From: Ensifer sp. LC11
Lineage (GTDB): Bacteria; Pseudomonadota; Alphaproteobacteria; Rhizobiales; Rhizobiaceae
Length of the DNA: 64,000 nucleotides
Assembly (NCBI RefSeq): GCF_001695835.1
Contig: NZ_MBSO01000011.1
Span: 81,303 to 145,302 of the forward strand
Reading direction: 5' to 3'
Position numbers and translations under genes: made by a program. Numbering within the stretch: position 1 is the stretch's first letter; every line of letters starts with the position of its first letter. Below the pieces are notes generated by a model. The model was not told where the DNA came from and made no database searches. It saw only the letters and a list, made by a program, of their open reading frames with translations. Positions 1 to 8,863 of the stretch are shown one piece after another.

Positions 1-68
1 CCCCAATAGCGGTCGTTTGCCACTTCGATGGGGCCGAACGTATCTGTTTCCGTGCGCGTCGATGTCAT
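1..68 (-). CDS. fumC: fumarate hydratase class II, N-terminal end (partial)
   Basis: Reading the minus strand from the ATG at 68 gives MTSTRTETDTFGPIEVANDR followed by YWG and then the window edge. This is the highly conserved N-terminus of class II (iron-independent) fumarases, which interconvert fumarate and malate in the TCA cycle. Only 22 codons are inside the window, so no catalytic residue can be checked. It is divergent from the L,D-transpeptidase gene at 579. The start is chosen at this ATG because family members begin only a few residues before the TETDTFGPI stretch; an in-frame ATG further upstream is possible but less likely. Confidence 0.88.
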   Translation of the reverse strand, partial: MTSTRTETDTFGPIEVANDRYW

Positions 69-578
69 CGTGATACCTGCCTTGATCATGCGGTTCATGA
101 AGTCTGGGCGAGGGGCGGGATGGCGCACCTCCCCAGCGTGTCGGGCCTCTCTCTGCCCCGCCTGCCTGAGCTTGTAAAGGGGCGTGGTCAGGCTTGCCAT
201 GCTACAATCGTTTGAAAGGCTGCAGCGCAAGGAAGCGCGCGCCGGGCGGCCGTGATTCGAAGGTTGCCGACCCGCCTTCGCCGTTGTGATGTTTCGGTCA
301 CAGGCGTCGCCTTCTTTTCACGCACCGATCAGGCGCCCGGGTGCGTTCCACCGCTGCCGCCACAATAAAATCCATATGGATCAAATTTTTATCGTCGCTC
401 GAACGTCTTCTAAATGAGGTGTTTCCGAGCATTTGGAGAGAGAGTTGAAGGCGGTTGGCGTCAGCGCGTTTCCTTTTCATTCACCATCCTTTTCTATAAC
501 TTTTGCTGCACGAGGGCGTGGCGAGAATTTGGCTTCAGTCGAATTCGGCGACAACGCGATACGGGGACGTAGTTTCAT
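69..578. other. intergenic region between divergent fumC and L,D-transpeptidase
   Basis: About 510 bp with no ORF that looks coding; a 60-codon minus-strand ORF at 298-480 is Arg-rich and unconvincing. The region must hold the promoters of both divergent genes. A perfect 12-bp palindrome ATCCATATGGAT lies at 370-381 beside an AT-rich stretch and could be an operator. No function can be assigned from sequence alone. Confidence 0.5.
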
Positions 579-2471
579 ATGAGAGTTATTAAGACGGCAG
601 CGATCGTGGCGCTCATGAGCGGCTGTGCGATCGCGACCATGGATGCGCGGCCAGCTTCGGCCTTCACGCTAGGCGATTTCATCCGGGCAGGCAGGAAGAA
701 GCCGGACGCGCAGCGGGCCCCAGCCTATGAGGCGCTGCCGGGCGTCGGAACGATGGTCGACCCGCAGCAAAACGCGGCCAAGCCGCTGCCAAAGGTTACG
801 GGCCCGAAATATTACACCTACAAGGCGGAGCCGCTGCGTCGCATCTCGACCGACAAGCTGCTTGACCCCGTCGTCACCGGTTCGGTGCGCAACGATGCCC
901 TGCCGCCGATGCTGCGCCCGCCGCTTGCCGATGCGCGGCAGTTCCTGCCTGAGATCAACGTTCGCGCTTCCGCCGATGTCGCCAAGGCTGTCGAGGCTCA
1001 CTACGGTGGCCGGACGGACTTCATCTGGATTGGTGCCGAAGGTGTCAGCGCCAAGGCGAAGGCTGCCGTTGCCGTTCTTGCCGATGCCGCCAAGGTCGGT
1101 CTCGACCCGCAGGATTATGCCGTAACCGTGCCGGCGGATACGTTCGATCGGGGCGACATGATCGCGCGCGAGAAAGAACTGCTGCAGTTCGAGATCTCGC
1201 TTTCCGCGGCAACGCTCAGCTACATCCAGGACACGGTGCGCGGTCGCATCGATCCGAACAAGATCTCCGGTTATCACGATTTCAAGCGCAAGACGGTCGA
1301 ACTCGGCCCGCTTCTCGACAAGATGTCGGCGAGCGGCGACGTGGCCACGCTGCTCAACGACCAGAACCCGAAGAGCGCGCAGTTCGCGGCGCTCTCCGTC
1401 GAGCTGGAGAAGCTGCGGTCGGAACAGGGCACGGAGCAGCGCGTCGAAATCGCGCCAGGCACCCTGCTGAAGCCGGGCCAGAGCAATCCCGAGCTCGCAA
1501 ACATCGTCGCCGGTATCCGCCTCAAGGGCTCCGAAGCCCTGAAGGCCGAACACGCTGCGGTGCTTGCCGCCTACCAGGGCACGCCGGACTATACGCCGGA
1601 GCTGGTGATGGTGGTCGAGGCGTTCCAGAAGGAAAACGGTCTGAAGGCGGACGGCGTCGTCGGCCAGGCGTCGCTGCGCATCCTGACCGGCGGCGACACG
1701 GTGACGAGCAAGATCAACAAGCTTGAGATTGCCATGGAGCAATCGCGCTGGCTGCCGGATGGTCTCGGCGATCGCTATGTCTTCATCAACCAGCCGGCCT
1801 TCACTGCGACCTATACCGACAACGGCGCCGAGCAGTTCTCGATGCGCGTCGTGGTCGGCTCGAAGGCGAACCAGACCTACTTCTTCCAGGACGAGATCCA
1901 GACGGTCGAGGTCAATCCCTATTGGGGCGTACCGCAATCGATCATCGTCAACGAGATGCTGCCGAAGCTCAGGAACGACCCGAACTATCTCGACCGGATG
2001 GGTTATCAGGTCGAGGTCGGCGGCCGCGCGGTCCCGTCCTCGTCGGTCAACTGGTACGGCTCGACCGCATCGGTCGCGGTGCGCCAGCCGCCGAGCAGCG
2101 ACAATGCGCTTGGCGAACTGAAGATCCTCTTCCCCAATAGCCACGCGATCTACATGCACGACACGCCGTCGAAGAGCTTCTTCAATCGTGACAACCGGGC
2201 GCTGAGCCACGGTTGCGTGCGCCTTGCCGATCCGCGGCGCATGGCGGCGGCCGTGCTTGGAACGAGCATCGACGACGTCGGTAACGAGATCGCCGGCGGC
2301 CACAACAAGGCGCTTCAGGTTCCGGTCAAGGTTCCGGTCTACGTCGCCTATTTCACCGCCTGGCCGAACAAGGACGGCGCGGTTGAGTATTTCAACGACG
2401 TCTATGAACGTGACATGTACGTGAACCGCGCTTTCGAGGCGACGCGAAACGCCCGCGGGGCGGAAGGCTAA
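579..2471 (+). CDS. L,D-transpeptidase (YcbB/LdtD-like) with peptidoglycan-binding domain
   Basis: A 630-residue exported murein transpeptidase, expected to form 3-3 cross-links or attach proteins to peptidoglycan in the periplasm. Residues 1-28 form a signal peptide ending ASA. A peptidoglycan-binding segment lies near residues 338-370 (AFQKENGLKADGVVGQASL). The C-terminal YkuD-type catalytic domain carries His527, His544 and Cys546 in the SHGCVRL motif, so the active site is intact. The architecture and length (about 600 residues) are those of YcbB rather than of short ErfK/YbiS enzymes. L,D-transpeptidases are abundant in Rhizobiales, where polar growth relies on 3-3 cross-links. It is followed by a bidirectional terminator shared with the convergent gph gene. 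The ATG at 579 is the first in frame and immediately precedes the signal peptide. Confidence 0.92.
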   Translation: MRVIKTAAIVALMSGCAIATMDARPASAFTLGDFIRAGRKKPDAQRAPAYEALPGVGTMVDPQQNAAKPLPKVTGPKYYTYKAEPLRRISTDKLLDPVVTGSVRNDALPPMLRPPLADARQFLPEINVRASADVAKAVEAHYGGRTDFIWIGAEGVSAKAKAAVAVLADAAKVGLDPQDYAVTVPADTFDRGDMIAREKELLQFEISLSAATLSYIQDTVRGRIDPNKISGYHDFKRKTVELGPLLDKMSASGDVATLLNDQNPKSAQFAALSVELEKLRSEQGTEQRVEIAPGTLLKPGQSNPELANIVAGIRLKGSEALKAEHAAVLAAYQGTPDYTPELVMVVEAFQKENGLKADGVVGQASLRILTGGDTVTSKINKLEIAMEQSRWLPDGLGDRYVFINQPAFTATYTDNGAEQFSMRVVVGSKANQTYFFQDEIQTVEVNPYWGVPQSIIVNEMLPKLRNDPNYLDRMGYQVEVGGRAVPSSSVNWYGSTASVAVRQPPSSDNALGELKILFPNSHAIYMHDTPSKSFFNRDNRALSHGCVRLADPRRMAAAVLGTSIDDVGNEIAGGHNKALQVPVKVPVYVAYFTAWPNKDGAVEYFNDVYERDMYVNRAFEATRNARGAEG

Positions 2472-2553
2472 GGCAATTCCGGGAAGAAGCGGTTTTAAAG
2501 CGTTGGATCATTTCAGGGTTTCGATGAAACGATGATAGGATCCGAGCGATGAG

Positions 2554-2579
2554 AAAAGGCCGCTTCGCGCGGCCTTTTT
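2554..2579. terminator. bidirectional rho-independent terminator
   Basis: A perfect 6-bp GC stem GGCCGC-TTCGC-GCGGCC (2558-2574) is flanked by AAAA on the left and TTTTT on the right. It can therefore terminate both the L,D-transpeptidase transcript and the convergent gph transcript. Confidence 0.85.
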
Positions 2580-2587
2580 GCTGTCTG

Positions 2588-3265
2588 CTATTTCGGTTCG
2601 AACAAGCCGGTCACCAACGTCGGCGTCAGTTCGTCGAAGTGCTGGATGATGACGGTCGGCTCCAGGCGCTCGACCGGAACGTCGGAGTAGCCGAAGGGGA
2701 CGGCGATCGACGGCACGGAGGCATTGCGGGCGACAAGCATGTCGTTGAGGCTGTCTCCGACCATGACCGAGCGCTCGGCTGCGCCGCCCGCATTGGCGAT
2801 CGTGCGCAGCAGGTGATCGGCATTCGGCTTGCGGATTTCGAAGGTATCGCCGCCGGAGATGGCGGCAAATCGGTCGATGAGGCCGAGGCGTTCGAGCAGG
2901 CGCCTCGCCAGGCCTTCCGGCTTGTTGGTGCAGACCGCCAGCGTGAAACCGGCGTCCGAAAGTCGGTCGAGCGCGGCAACCAGGCCCGGATAGGGCAGCG
3001 AATCGCCCGGCATCGTGCCGTGGTAGAAATCGACGAAATCCTTCAGTTGACGATCCAGAAGCGCGTCATCGAGCGGCCTCTGGCGGAGCGCGAAGGTGCG
3101 CTCGATCATGGCGCGGGCGCCGTGACCGACAAGATGGGTGAGATCCCCATAGGTGACCGGTTCGAGGCCTGCTTGCGCGACCACGTGGTTGAGGCTGGCG
3201 ACGAGGTCCGGGGCTGTATCGACAAGTGTTCCGTCAAGATCGAAGACGACAATGGGAGAAGACAC
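2588..3265 (-). CDS. gph: phosphoglycolate phosphatase (HAD superfamily)
   Basis: 225 residues, matching the usual length of Gph. It hydrolyses 2-phosphoglycolate to glycolate, a salvage step for products of DNA repair or oxygenase side reactions. HAD motif I is FDLDGTLVDT near the N-terminus with the catalytic Asp9 and Asp11. Motif II lies in LAVCTNKPEG, and motif III/IV in the PNADHLL and MVGDSLNDMLVARNA stretches, where the DSxND acidic pair binds Mg. The sequence also fits the wider Gph/PgmB-like HAD subfamily I, so substrate assignment is by family. It is divergent from rpiA at 3506, with about 240 bp between the starts, which suggests a shared promoter region. Confidence 0.9.
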   Translation of the reverse strand: MSSPIVVFDLDGTLVDTAPDLVASLNHVVAQAGLEPVTYGDLTHLVGHGARAMIERTFALRQRPLDDALLDRQLKDFVDFYHGTMPGDSLPYPGLVAALDRLSDAGFTLAVCTNKPEGLARRLLERLGLIDRFAAISGGDTFEIRKPNADHLLRTIANAGGAAERSVMVGDSLNDMLVARNASVPSIAVPFGYSDVPVERLEPTVIIQHFDELTPTLVTGLFEPK

Positions 3266-3505
3266 CGAAATACCTCATGACACCGCAAACCGTTGCAGTC
3301 CGGGTAGGCGAAGTCACCCAAGAATGCAATGGAAAGTATAGGCCAGGATGCATGCGGAATCCTCGGCAGTGATTTCATTTTGACTTTTGTTTGCGTCGTC
3401 GGGCGTGTAAGTGTCTCAGCGGAAAAGCGGCTGCCGACGCTGTTGCAGCGATGTCGGCCGGCAGAATCACGTTGATCGTGGGAAGTACAAGGGAGCGACC
3501 GGCGC

Positions 3506-4201
3506 ATGGACGCCCGCGAAATGAAAATCAAAGCCGCAGCCGCGGCACTGGAATATGTCGAGGACGGCATGCGTCTTGGCATCGGCACCGGTTCGACGGC
3601 TGAGGAATTCGTTCGCTTGCTGGCCGAGAAGGTTGCTGCAGGCTATCGCATCGAGGGCGTTCCCACCTCGGAACGCACCGCGCGTCTTTGCCTCGAACTC
3701 GGGGTGCCGCTCAAATCGCTGGACGAACTGCCGGAGCTCGATCTGACGATCGATGGTGCCGACGAGGTCGATCATCGGCTGCGACTGATCAAGGGTGGCG
3801 GCGGCGCGCTGCTGCGCGAAAAGATAGTCGCCAGTGCTTCGAAGCGGATGATCGTGATTGCCGACGAATCGAAGGTCGTCGACGTTCTCGGCGCCTTCAA
3901 GCTGCCGATCGAGGTCAATCCCTTCGGCCAGGTGGCAACGCGAATCGCGATCGAGAAGGTGGCCTCCCGCCTTGGTCTTTCGGGGGAAATCGCGGTGCGT
4001 CAGTCCCATGACGGGGCTTTCATGACCGACGGCGGACACCTCATTCTCGATGCATCTTTTGGCCGTATTCCTGATGCAGATGCGCTCGCAGGAGAGCTGA
4101 ATGCCATTCCCGGCGTCGTCGAGCACGGGCTTTTCATCAACATCGCGTCGCTGGCGATCATTGCTGGGCCGGAAGAAGCACGCATTCTGACCGCGTCCTG
4201 A
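3506..4201 (+). CDS. rpiA: ribose-5-phosphate isomerase A
   Basis: 231 residues, the standard RpiA length. It interconverts ribose-5-phosphate and ribulose-5-phosphate in the non-oxidative pentose phosphate pathway. Family motifs are all present: [11 protein letters not shown] near residues 26-36 (phosphate binding), [10 protein letters not shown] with the catalytic acidic residues, [11 protein letters not shown] with the active-site Lys, and the C-terminal VVEHGLF segment. The ATG at 3506 is preceded by an AGGGAGCG-like ribosome-binding site. The next gene starts 117 bp downstream, probably with its own signals. Confidence 0.96.
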   Translation: MDAREMKIKAAAAALEYVEDGMRLGIGTGSTAEEFVRLLAEKVAAGYRIEGVPTSERTARLCLELGVPLKSLDELPELDLTIDGADEVDHRLRLIKGGGGALLREKIVASASKRMIVIADESKVVDVLGAFKLPIEVNPFGQVATRIAIEKVASRLGLSGEIAVRQSHDGAFMTDGGHLILDASFGRIPDADALAGELNAIPGVVEHGLFINIASLAIIAGPEEARILTAS

Positions 4202-4318
4202 GCCGGCTCCCGATGCTCCGTGAGGAGCAGGGAGCGGCAAGGACAGGTTTCCACACATGCGGCCTGGCGGCGGCAATCGCCCGGGCTGCATGCGACAAAC
4301 ACAGGAGCAAGGGTAACA

Positions 4319-4861
4319 ATGAACAAACTCGCAGGTCTTGTCCGCACATTCGCTGCCACCGCGGTTCTGCTTTCCGCATCCGTTCCGGCGGTTAAGGCCC
4401 AGGACGTCTCCGAAGACCAGATCAAGGCAGCGCGCGCGACGATCGCGGCGCTTGGCGTCACCAACAGCTTCGACAATATTCTGCCGAACCTCGCTGAGCG
4501 GCTGAAGAACACGCTGATCCAGGCATCACCGAACCATCAGGAGCTGATCACCGCGACGGTCGACGAGAAGGCTCTCACCCTTGCTGCGCGCCGCGCTGAC
4601 CTCGAGCGTGAAGCCGCAACGATCTACGCCAAGACCTTCTCGCTCGAAGAGCTGACCGCGATCACCGACTTCTACAACTCTTCTGCCGGCAAGAAGCTCC
4701 TGAACGATGGCCCGATCGCTTCGCGCGAACTGCTGAAGGCTGCCGACATCTGGGCCGCAGGCGTCTCGCGTGACCTCACCCAGGAAGCCACCAAGTCGCT
4801 CGACGACAAGGTTGGTAAGCAGCCGGCAGCCGAAGGCGCCGTCCAGGCCCCGGCGCAGTAA
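4319..4861 (+). CDS. DUF2059 domain-containing exported protein
   Basis: 180 residues from the ATG at 4319. That start gives a clean signal peptide (MNKLAGLVRTFAATAVLLSASVPAVKAQ, cleavage after KAQ near residue 28) and is preceded by CAGGAGCAAGG; an upstream in-frame start would add unstructured sequence. The mature part is helical and matches the DUF2059 family (SFDNILPNLAERLKNTLIQASPNHQELI, SLEELTAITDFYNSSAGKKLL). The family is periplasmic and widespread in alphaproteobacteria, with no assigned reaction. It ends in an Ala/Pro/Gln-rich tail. A strong terminator follows at 4893. Confidence 0.85.
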   Translation: MNKLAGLVRTFAATAVLLSASVPAVKAQDVSEDQIKAARATIAALGVTNSFDNILPNLAERLKNTLIQASPNHQELITATVDEKALTLAARRADLEREAATIYAKTFSLEELTAITDFYNSSAGKKLLNDGPIASRELLKAADIWAAGVSRDLTQEATKSLDDKVGKQPAAEGAVQAPAQ

Positions 4862-4892
4862 TCGACGACCGCCGAACGATCACGTTTCGATG

Positions 4893-4920
4893 AGCCCGGA
4901 GCGATCCGGGCTTTTCTTTT
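4893..4920 (+). terminator. rho-independent terminator after the DUF2059 gene
   Basis: A perfect 8-bp stem AGCCCGGA-GCGA-TCCGGGCT (4893-4912) is followed by TTTCTTTT. Confidence 0.88.
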
Positions 4921-5051
4921 GCCGGGGGGCACCACTATATGTGCACCTTCGGTGCGGCCCCTCTGTTCCGCCCGCTTGCGTGTTGACCGTGAGATAGGTC
5001 GATCCGCGTTCCATTTGCCAATTCGGCGCGATTGCTTTCAGGAGACTGCTC

Positions 5052-6440
5052 ATGCCCGCTTTCGACTATGACCTCTTCGTGATTGGTGGTGGGTCCGGTG
5101 GCGTCAGGAGCGGGCGCCTTGCGGCGAGCCTCGGCAAGAAGGTCGCGATCGCCGAAGAGTTCCGCTATGGCGGCACCTGCGTCATCCGGGGCTGCGTGCC
5201 GAAGAAGCTCTACGTCTATGCGTCGCAGTTTTCCGAACATTTCGAGGACGCGGCCGGCTTCGGCTGGTCGGTCGGCGAGAGCCGGTTTGACTGGAGGAAG
5301 CTGGTCGCCGCCAAGGAGCAGGAGATCACCCGCCTTGAAGGGCTCTACCAGAAGGGCCTCGACAATGCCGGCGCGGAGATCCTGCATACCCGCGCCGAGC
5401 TTGTCGGTCCGAACACCGTGCGCCTTATCGACAGCGGCAGGACGGTCACGGCCGAGCGCATCGTCATCGCCGTTGGCGGGCACCCGACGCCGCACGATGC
5501 GCTGCCTGGACACGAGCACTGCATTTCCTCCAATGAGGCCTTCGATCTCGCAGAACTGCCGAAATCGATCCTGATTGCCGGCGGTGGCTATATCGCCGTC
5601 GAATTCGCCAACATCTTCCACGGCCTCGGCGTCGAGACGACGCTGATCTATCGCGGCAAGGAAATACTCTCGCGCTTCGATCAAGACCTGCGCCGCGGGC
5701 TGCATGTGGCCATGGAGGAAAAGGGCATCCGTATCCTGTGCGAAGACATCATCCAGTCTGTCGCGCTTGACGCTGACGGGAGACGCGTGGCGCAGACGAA
5801 AAAACACGGCGAGATCGTTGCCGACCAGGTGATGCTGGCGCTTGGCCGAGTGCCGAACACCCGGGGGCTCGGCCTCGAGGCGGCGGGCGTCAAGACCGAC
5901 GAGCGCGGTGCGATTGTGGTTGACGCGTTCTCACGTACCAGCGCGCCCGGCGTCTACGCGCTCGGCGATGTCACCGACCGCGTGCAACTGACGCCAGTTG
6001 CGATCCACGAAGCCATGTGCTTCATCGAAACCGAGTACAAGAACAATCCGGTGTCGCCGGATCATGACCTGATCGCCACCGCCGTCTTCTCGCAGCCGGA
6101 GATCGGCACGGTTGGCCTGACCGAAGAAGAGGCGGCGCGCCGTTTCGACGAGTTGGAGGTCTACCGCGCCGAATTCCGCCCGATGAAGGCGACGCTTTCC
6201 GGCCGCAAGGAAAAGACGATCATGAAGCTGATCGTCAACGCCGCTGACCGCAAGGTACTCGGTGCCCATATCCTTGGCCATGATGCTGGCGAGATGGCCC
6301 AGCTGCTCGGCATCTCGTTGAAGGCTGGCTGCACCAAGGACGATTTCGACCGGACGATGGCGGTGCATCCGACGGCGGCCGAGGAACTGGTGACGATGTA
6401 TTCGCCGTCCTACCGCATTCGCAAGGGCGAGCGGGTCTGA
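5052..6440 (+). CDS. gor: glutathione-disulfide reductase
   Basis: 462 residues, a cytosolic flavoprotein that reduces GSSG with NADPH. The FAD-binding GGGSGG motif lies at residues 12-17. The redox-active disulfide is Cys43/Cys48 in GGTCVIRGCVPKK, the form typical of glutathione reductase rather than dihydrolipoamide or mercuric reductase. The central NADPH domain has GGGYIAVEFA followed by YRGKEIL. The C-terminal dimerisation domain carries the catalytic His439 in HPTAAEE. The ATG at 5052 follows CAGGAGACTGCTC. It is monocistronic by appearance, with about 450 bp before the next gene. Confidence 0.95.
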   Translation: MPAFDYDLFVIGGGSGGVRSGRLAASLGKKVAIAEEFRYGGTCVIRGCVPKKLYVYASQFSEHFEDAAGFGWSVGESRFDWRKLVAAKEQEITRLEGLYQKGLDNAGAEILHTRAELVGPNTVRLIDSGRTVTAERIVIAVGGHPTPHDALPGHEHCISSNEAFDLAELPKSILIAGGGYIAVEFANIFHGLGVETTLIYRGKEILSRFDQDLRRGLHVAMEEKGIRILCEDIIQSVALDADGRRVAQTKKHGEIVADQVMLALGRVPNTRGLGLEAAGVKTDERGAIVVDAFSRTSAPGVYALGDVTDRVQLTPVAIHEAMCFIETEYKNNPVSPDHDLIATAVFSQPEIGTVGLTEEEAARRFDELEVYRAEFRPMKATLSGRKEKTIMKLIVNAADRKVLGAHILGHDAGEMAQLLGISLKAGCTKDDFDRTMAVHPTAAEELVTMYSPSYRIRKGERV

Positions 6441-6892
6441 ACGCCTCGGGCGGATGCTGCTGCATATCTCCATAAATCGACGCGGATTTACGGACAAAGA
6501 CATGCGGCAATTCAAAGCGCTACAGCGATCTATGCGCGTCTGACAACGCGCGCGGCGCTGTAGGAGGCGTGATTTATCCCGTTGAAACTGCGCACTATTC
6601 TTTCGAAGCGACGCCTTCGGGTTTTGGGATCGTGCGCAGGCGGGATATATCCTTGCGCCTTATGCGCCCTTGAAAGCAATGAATTCTGGTAGGATGGCTT
6701 TCCAAGCGTTTCCTTAACGTCTATAAGCCCGCATTCCGCGGCGTTTGCGACATGGGCGGCACCAGGGCTGGGCCGGGCGTTGAGGGCAGCGCACGCGGAT
6801 GTGGAGTGAAATTTCCGAATACCGGGCGGCCGCATCGGCTGTCAGGGTACGACCCGCGCGGGTAGATCCGCGGCAGACAACAGGTGATCGAA
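6441..6892. other. intergenic region with repeat copy, upstream of DAHP synthase
   Basis: About 450 bp without a credible gene; short minus-strand ORFs here are Arg/Pro-rich. The left part holds one copy of the nested palindromic repeat (6492-6563), the right part presumably the promoter and 5' UTR of the DAHP synthase gene. I see no trp- or aro-type leader peptide. Confidence 0.5.
6492..6563 (+). repeat. dispersed nested-palindrome repeat, copy A
   Basis: The element begins GGACAAAGACATGC and ends in a nested hairpin. The outer arms TACAGCG (6521-6527) and CGCTGTA (6556-6562) pair perfectly around an inner GCGCGT/ACGCGC stem. The same layout recurs at 9820-9889 (minus), 13146-13219, 35321-35393 (minus) and, more diverged, 55690-55742. 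Confidence 0.75.
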
Positions 6893-8266
6893 ATGGCACA
6901 GACTTGGACTCCAAACAGCTGGCGGCAAAAACCCATCCAGCAGGTGCCGGACTATCCGGACCTGGCAGCGCTTGAGGCGACCGAAGCACGCCTCGCGAAG
7001 TATCCGCCGCTGGTGTTTGCGGGTGAAGCGCGCCGCCTGAAGAGTGCACTTGCCAACGTCGCCGAAGGCCGCGGCTTCCTGCTGCAGGGCGGCGACTGCG
7101 CCGAGAGCTTTGCCGAGCATGGCGCCGATACGATCCGTGACTTTTTCCGCGCGTTCCTGCAGATGGCCGTCGTCCTGACGTTCGGCGCACAGCAGCCGGT
7201 GGTGAAGGTCGGCCGTATCGCCGGCCAGTTCGCCAAGCCCCGCTCGTCGGGCGTGGAAAAGCAGGGCGACGTGACGCTGCCGTCCTATCGTGGCGACATC
7301 ATCAACGGCATCGAATTTACGGAAGAGGCGCGCATTCCGAACCCGGAACGGCAGATCATGGCTTACCGCCAGTCGGCCGCGACGCTGAACCTTTTGCGCG
7401 CCTTTGCCATGGGCGGCTATGCCAACCTCGACAACGTGCATCAGTGGATGCTCGGCTTCGTCAAGGACAGCCCCCAGGCCGAGCGCTACCGCAAGCTCGC
7501 CGACCGCATTTCCGAGACCATGGATTTCATGAAGGCGATCGGTATCACCTCGGAAAACCATCCGAGCCTGCGCGAGACCGATTTCTTCACCAGCCATGAG
7601 GCGCTGCTGCTCGGCTACGAGCAGGCGCTGACGCGTGTCGATTCGACGTCGGGCGACTGGTACGCCACCTCCGGTCACATGATCTGGATCGGCGACCGTA
7701 CGCGCCAGCCCGACCATGCGCACATCGAATATTGCCGTGGCATCAAGAACCCGCTCGGTCTCAAGTGCGGCCCGTCGCTGACCGGCGATGGCCTTCTGGA
7801 ACTGATCGACCTTCTGAACCCGGCAAACGAAGCCGGCCGGCTGACGCTGATCTGCCGCTTTGGCCATGACAAGGTGGCCGAACATCTGCCGCGCCTCATC
7901 CGCGCCGTTGAGCGCGAAGGCAAGAAGGTGGTCTGGTCCTGCGATCCGATGCACGGCAACACGATCACGCTCAACAACTACAAGACCCGTCCGTTCGAGC
8001 GGATCCTGTCGGAAGTCGAAAGCTTCTTCCAGATCCACCGCGCGGAAGGCTCGCACCCGGGCGGCATCCATATCGAGATGACCGGCAACGACGTGACGGA
8101 ATGCACCGGCGGTGCCCGCGCGCTCTCCGGCGACGATCTCGCCGACCGTTACCACACCCACTGCGATCCGCGCCTCAACGCAGACCAGGCGCTGGAACTT
8201 GCCTTCCTCTTGGCCGAACGCATGAAGGGCGGCCGAGACGAGAAGAAGATGGTGGTCAACGGCTGA
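6893..8266 (+). CDS. class II 3-deoxy-7-phosphoheptulonate (DAHP) synthase
   Basis: 457 residues from the ATG at 6893; an in-frame GTG nine bases earlier would add three residues. It condenses phosphoenolpyruvate and erythrose-4-phosphate in the first step of the shikimate pathway. The sequence is the plant/Mycobacterium-like class II type: [11 protein letters not shown] near residue 65, the KPRSS substrate-binding motif, [27 protein letters not shown], and [14 protein letters not shown] near the C-terminus with metal and PEP ligands. No separate ACT domain is present, as usual for class II. A strong terminator at 8326 shows it is the end of its transcription unit. Rhizobial genomes name this gene aroF or aroG inconsistently, so no symbol is given. 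Confidence 0.95.
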   Translation: MAQTWTPNSWRQKPIQQVPDYPDLAALEATEARLAKYPPLVFAGEARRLKSALANVAEGRGFLLQGGDCAESFAEHGADTIRDFFRAFLQMAVVLTFGAQQPVVKVGRIAGQFAKPRSSGVEKQGDVTLPSYRGDIINGIEFTEEARIPNPERQIMAYRQSAATLNLLRAFAMGGYANLDNVHQWMLGFVKDSPQAERYRKLADRISETMDFMKAIGITSENHPSLRETDFFTSHEALLLGYEQALTRVDSTSGDWYATSGHMIWIGDRTRQPDHAHIEYCRGIKNPLGLKCGPSLTGDGLLELIDLLNPANEAGRLTLICRFGHDKVAEHLPRLIRAVEREGKKVVWSCDPMHGNTITLNNYKTRPFERILSEVESFFQIHRAEGSHPGGIHIEMTGNDVTECTGGARALSGDDLADRYHTHCDPRLNADQALELAFLLAERMKGGRDEKKMVVNG

Positions 8267-8325
8267 TCTAAGCCGCTGGCGTCGTTCAGCTTTTCTGAAC
8301 TTCGCTTGGACGTTTTGAATTTGAC

Positions 8326-8364
8326 AATGCCGGGTCAGCGCTCGAAGCTGGCCCGGCATTTTCG
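8326..8364 (+). terminator. rho-independent terminator after DAHP synthase
   Basis: A long stem AATGCCGGG...CCCGGCATT, extended inwards by CAGC/GCTG, spans 8326-8360 and is followed by TTTTC. Confidence 0.85.
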
Positions 8365-8454
8365 TGTCTGGAGCAGCAATCGGCGCAGGTCATCCCGCGC
8401 GGCGCACTGCGCTCTGACATCATGAAACATCAGATGTGATGCTTGGGGGAAGCG

Positions 8455-8853
8455 ATGCAGGACGTTCACAAGGGAAACTGCCTCTGCGGGGCAGTGCGTT
8501 TCAAGGCGCGCGGGCAACTGCGCGAGCTGATCTACTGCCATTGCAGCCAATGCCGCAAACAGACCGGGCTCTACTACGCCGCGACGAATGTCGAGGATGA
8601 TGGCCTTGACGTCGAGGGAATGGAGAACGTGACCTGGTATCGGGCGAGCGACAGCGCCGCGCGTGGCTTCTGCCGGACCTGCGGCTCGGCCCTGTTCTGG
8701 AAGGCGGACGGATTGGGCTACACCTCGATCATGGCCGGTGCCTTCGAAAAGCCAACCGACCTCAAATCCGGTTACCATATCTTTTGCGAAGATCAGGGCG
8801 ACTTCTACGAGATCAACGACGACTTGCCGAAGTTTGCGGCCGGACGCGTCTGA
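8455..8853 (+). CDS. GFA-family (glutathione-dependent formaldehyde-activating/CENP-V-like) protein
   Basis: 132 residues from the ATG at 8455; a TTG at 8443 would add MGEA and is close to a GGGGGAAG sequence that more likely serves as ribosome-binding site. The Cys pattern of the zinc-binding GFA fold is complete: CLCGAVRF, CHCSQCRKQTG and GFCRTCGSALFW. Members add glutathione to formaldehyde or have unknown thiol chemistry; the precise substrate cannot be read here. It is convergent with the HTH gene that ends at 8864, only 10 bp away. Confidence 0.85.
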   Translation: MQDVHKGNCLCGAVRFKARGQLRELIYCHCSQCRKQTGLYYAATNVEDDGLDVEGMENVTWYRASDSAARGFCRTCGSALFWKADGLGYTSIMAGAFEKPTDLKSGYHIFCEDQGDFYEINDDLPKFAAGRV

Positions 8854-8863
8854 ATAGCCGTTC

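Noticed and set aside
298..480. A 60-codon minus-strand ORF near the left edge
   Set aside because: Highly basic random-looking sequence in the divergent promoter region of fumC, with no family resemblance.
669..2303. A 544-codon antisense frame over the L,D-transpeptidase gene
   Set aside because: Arg/His/Leu-rich shadow of a gene with an intact catalytic motif on the other strand.
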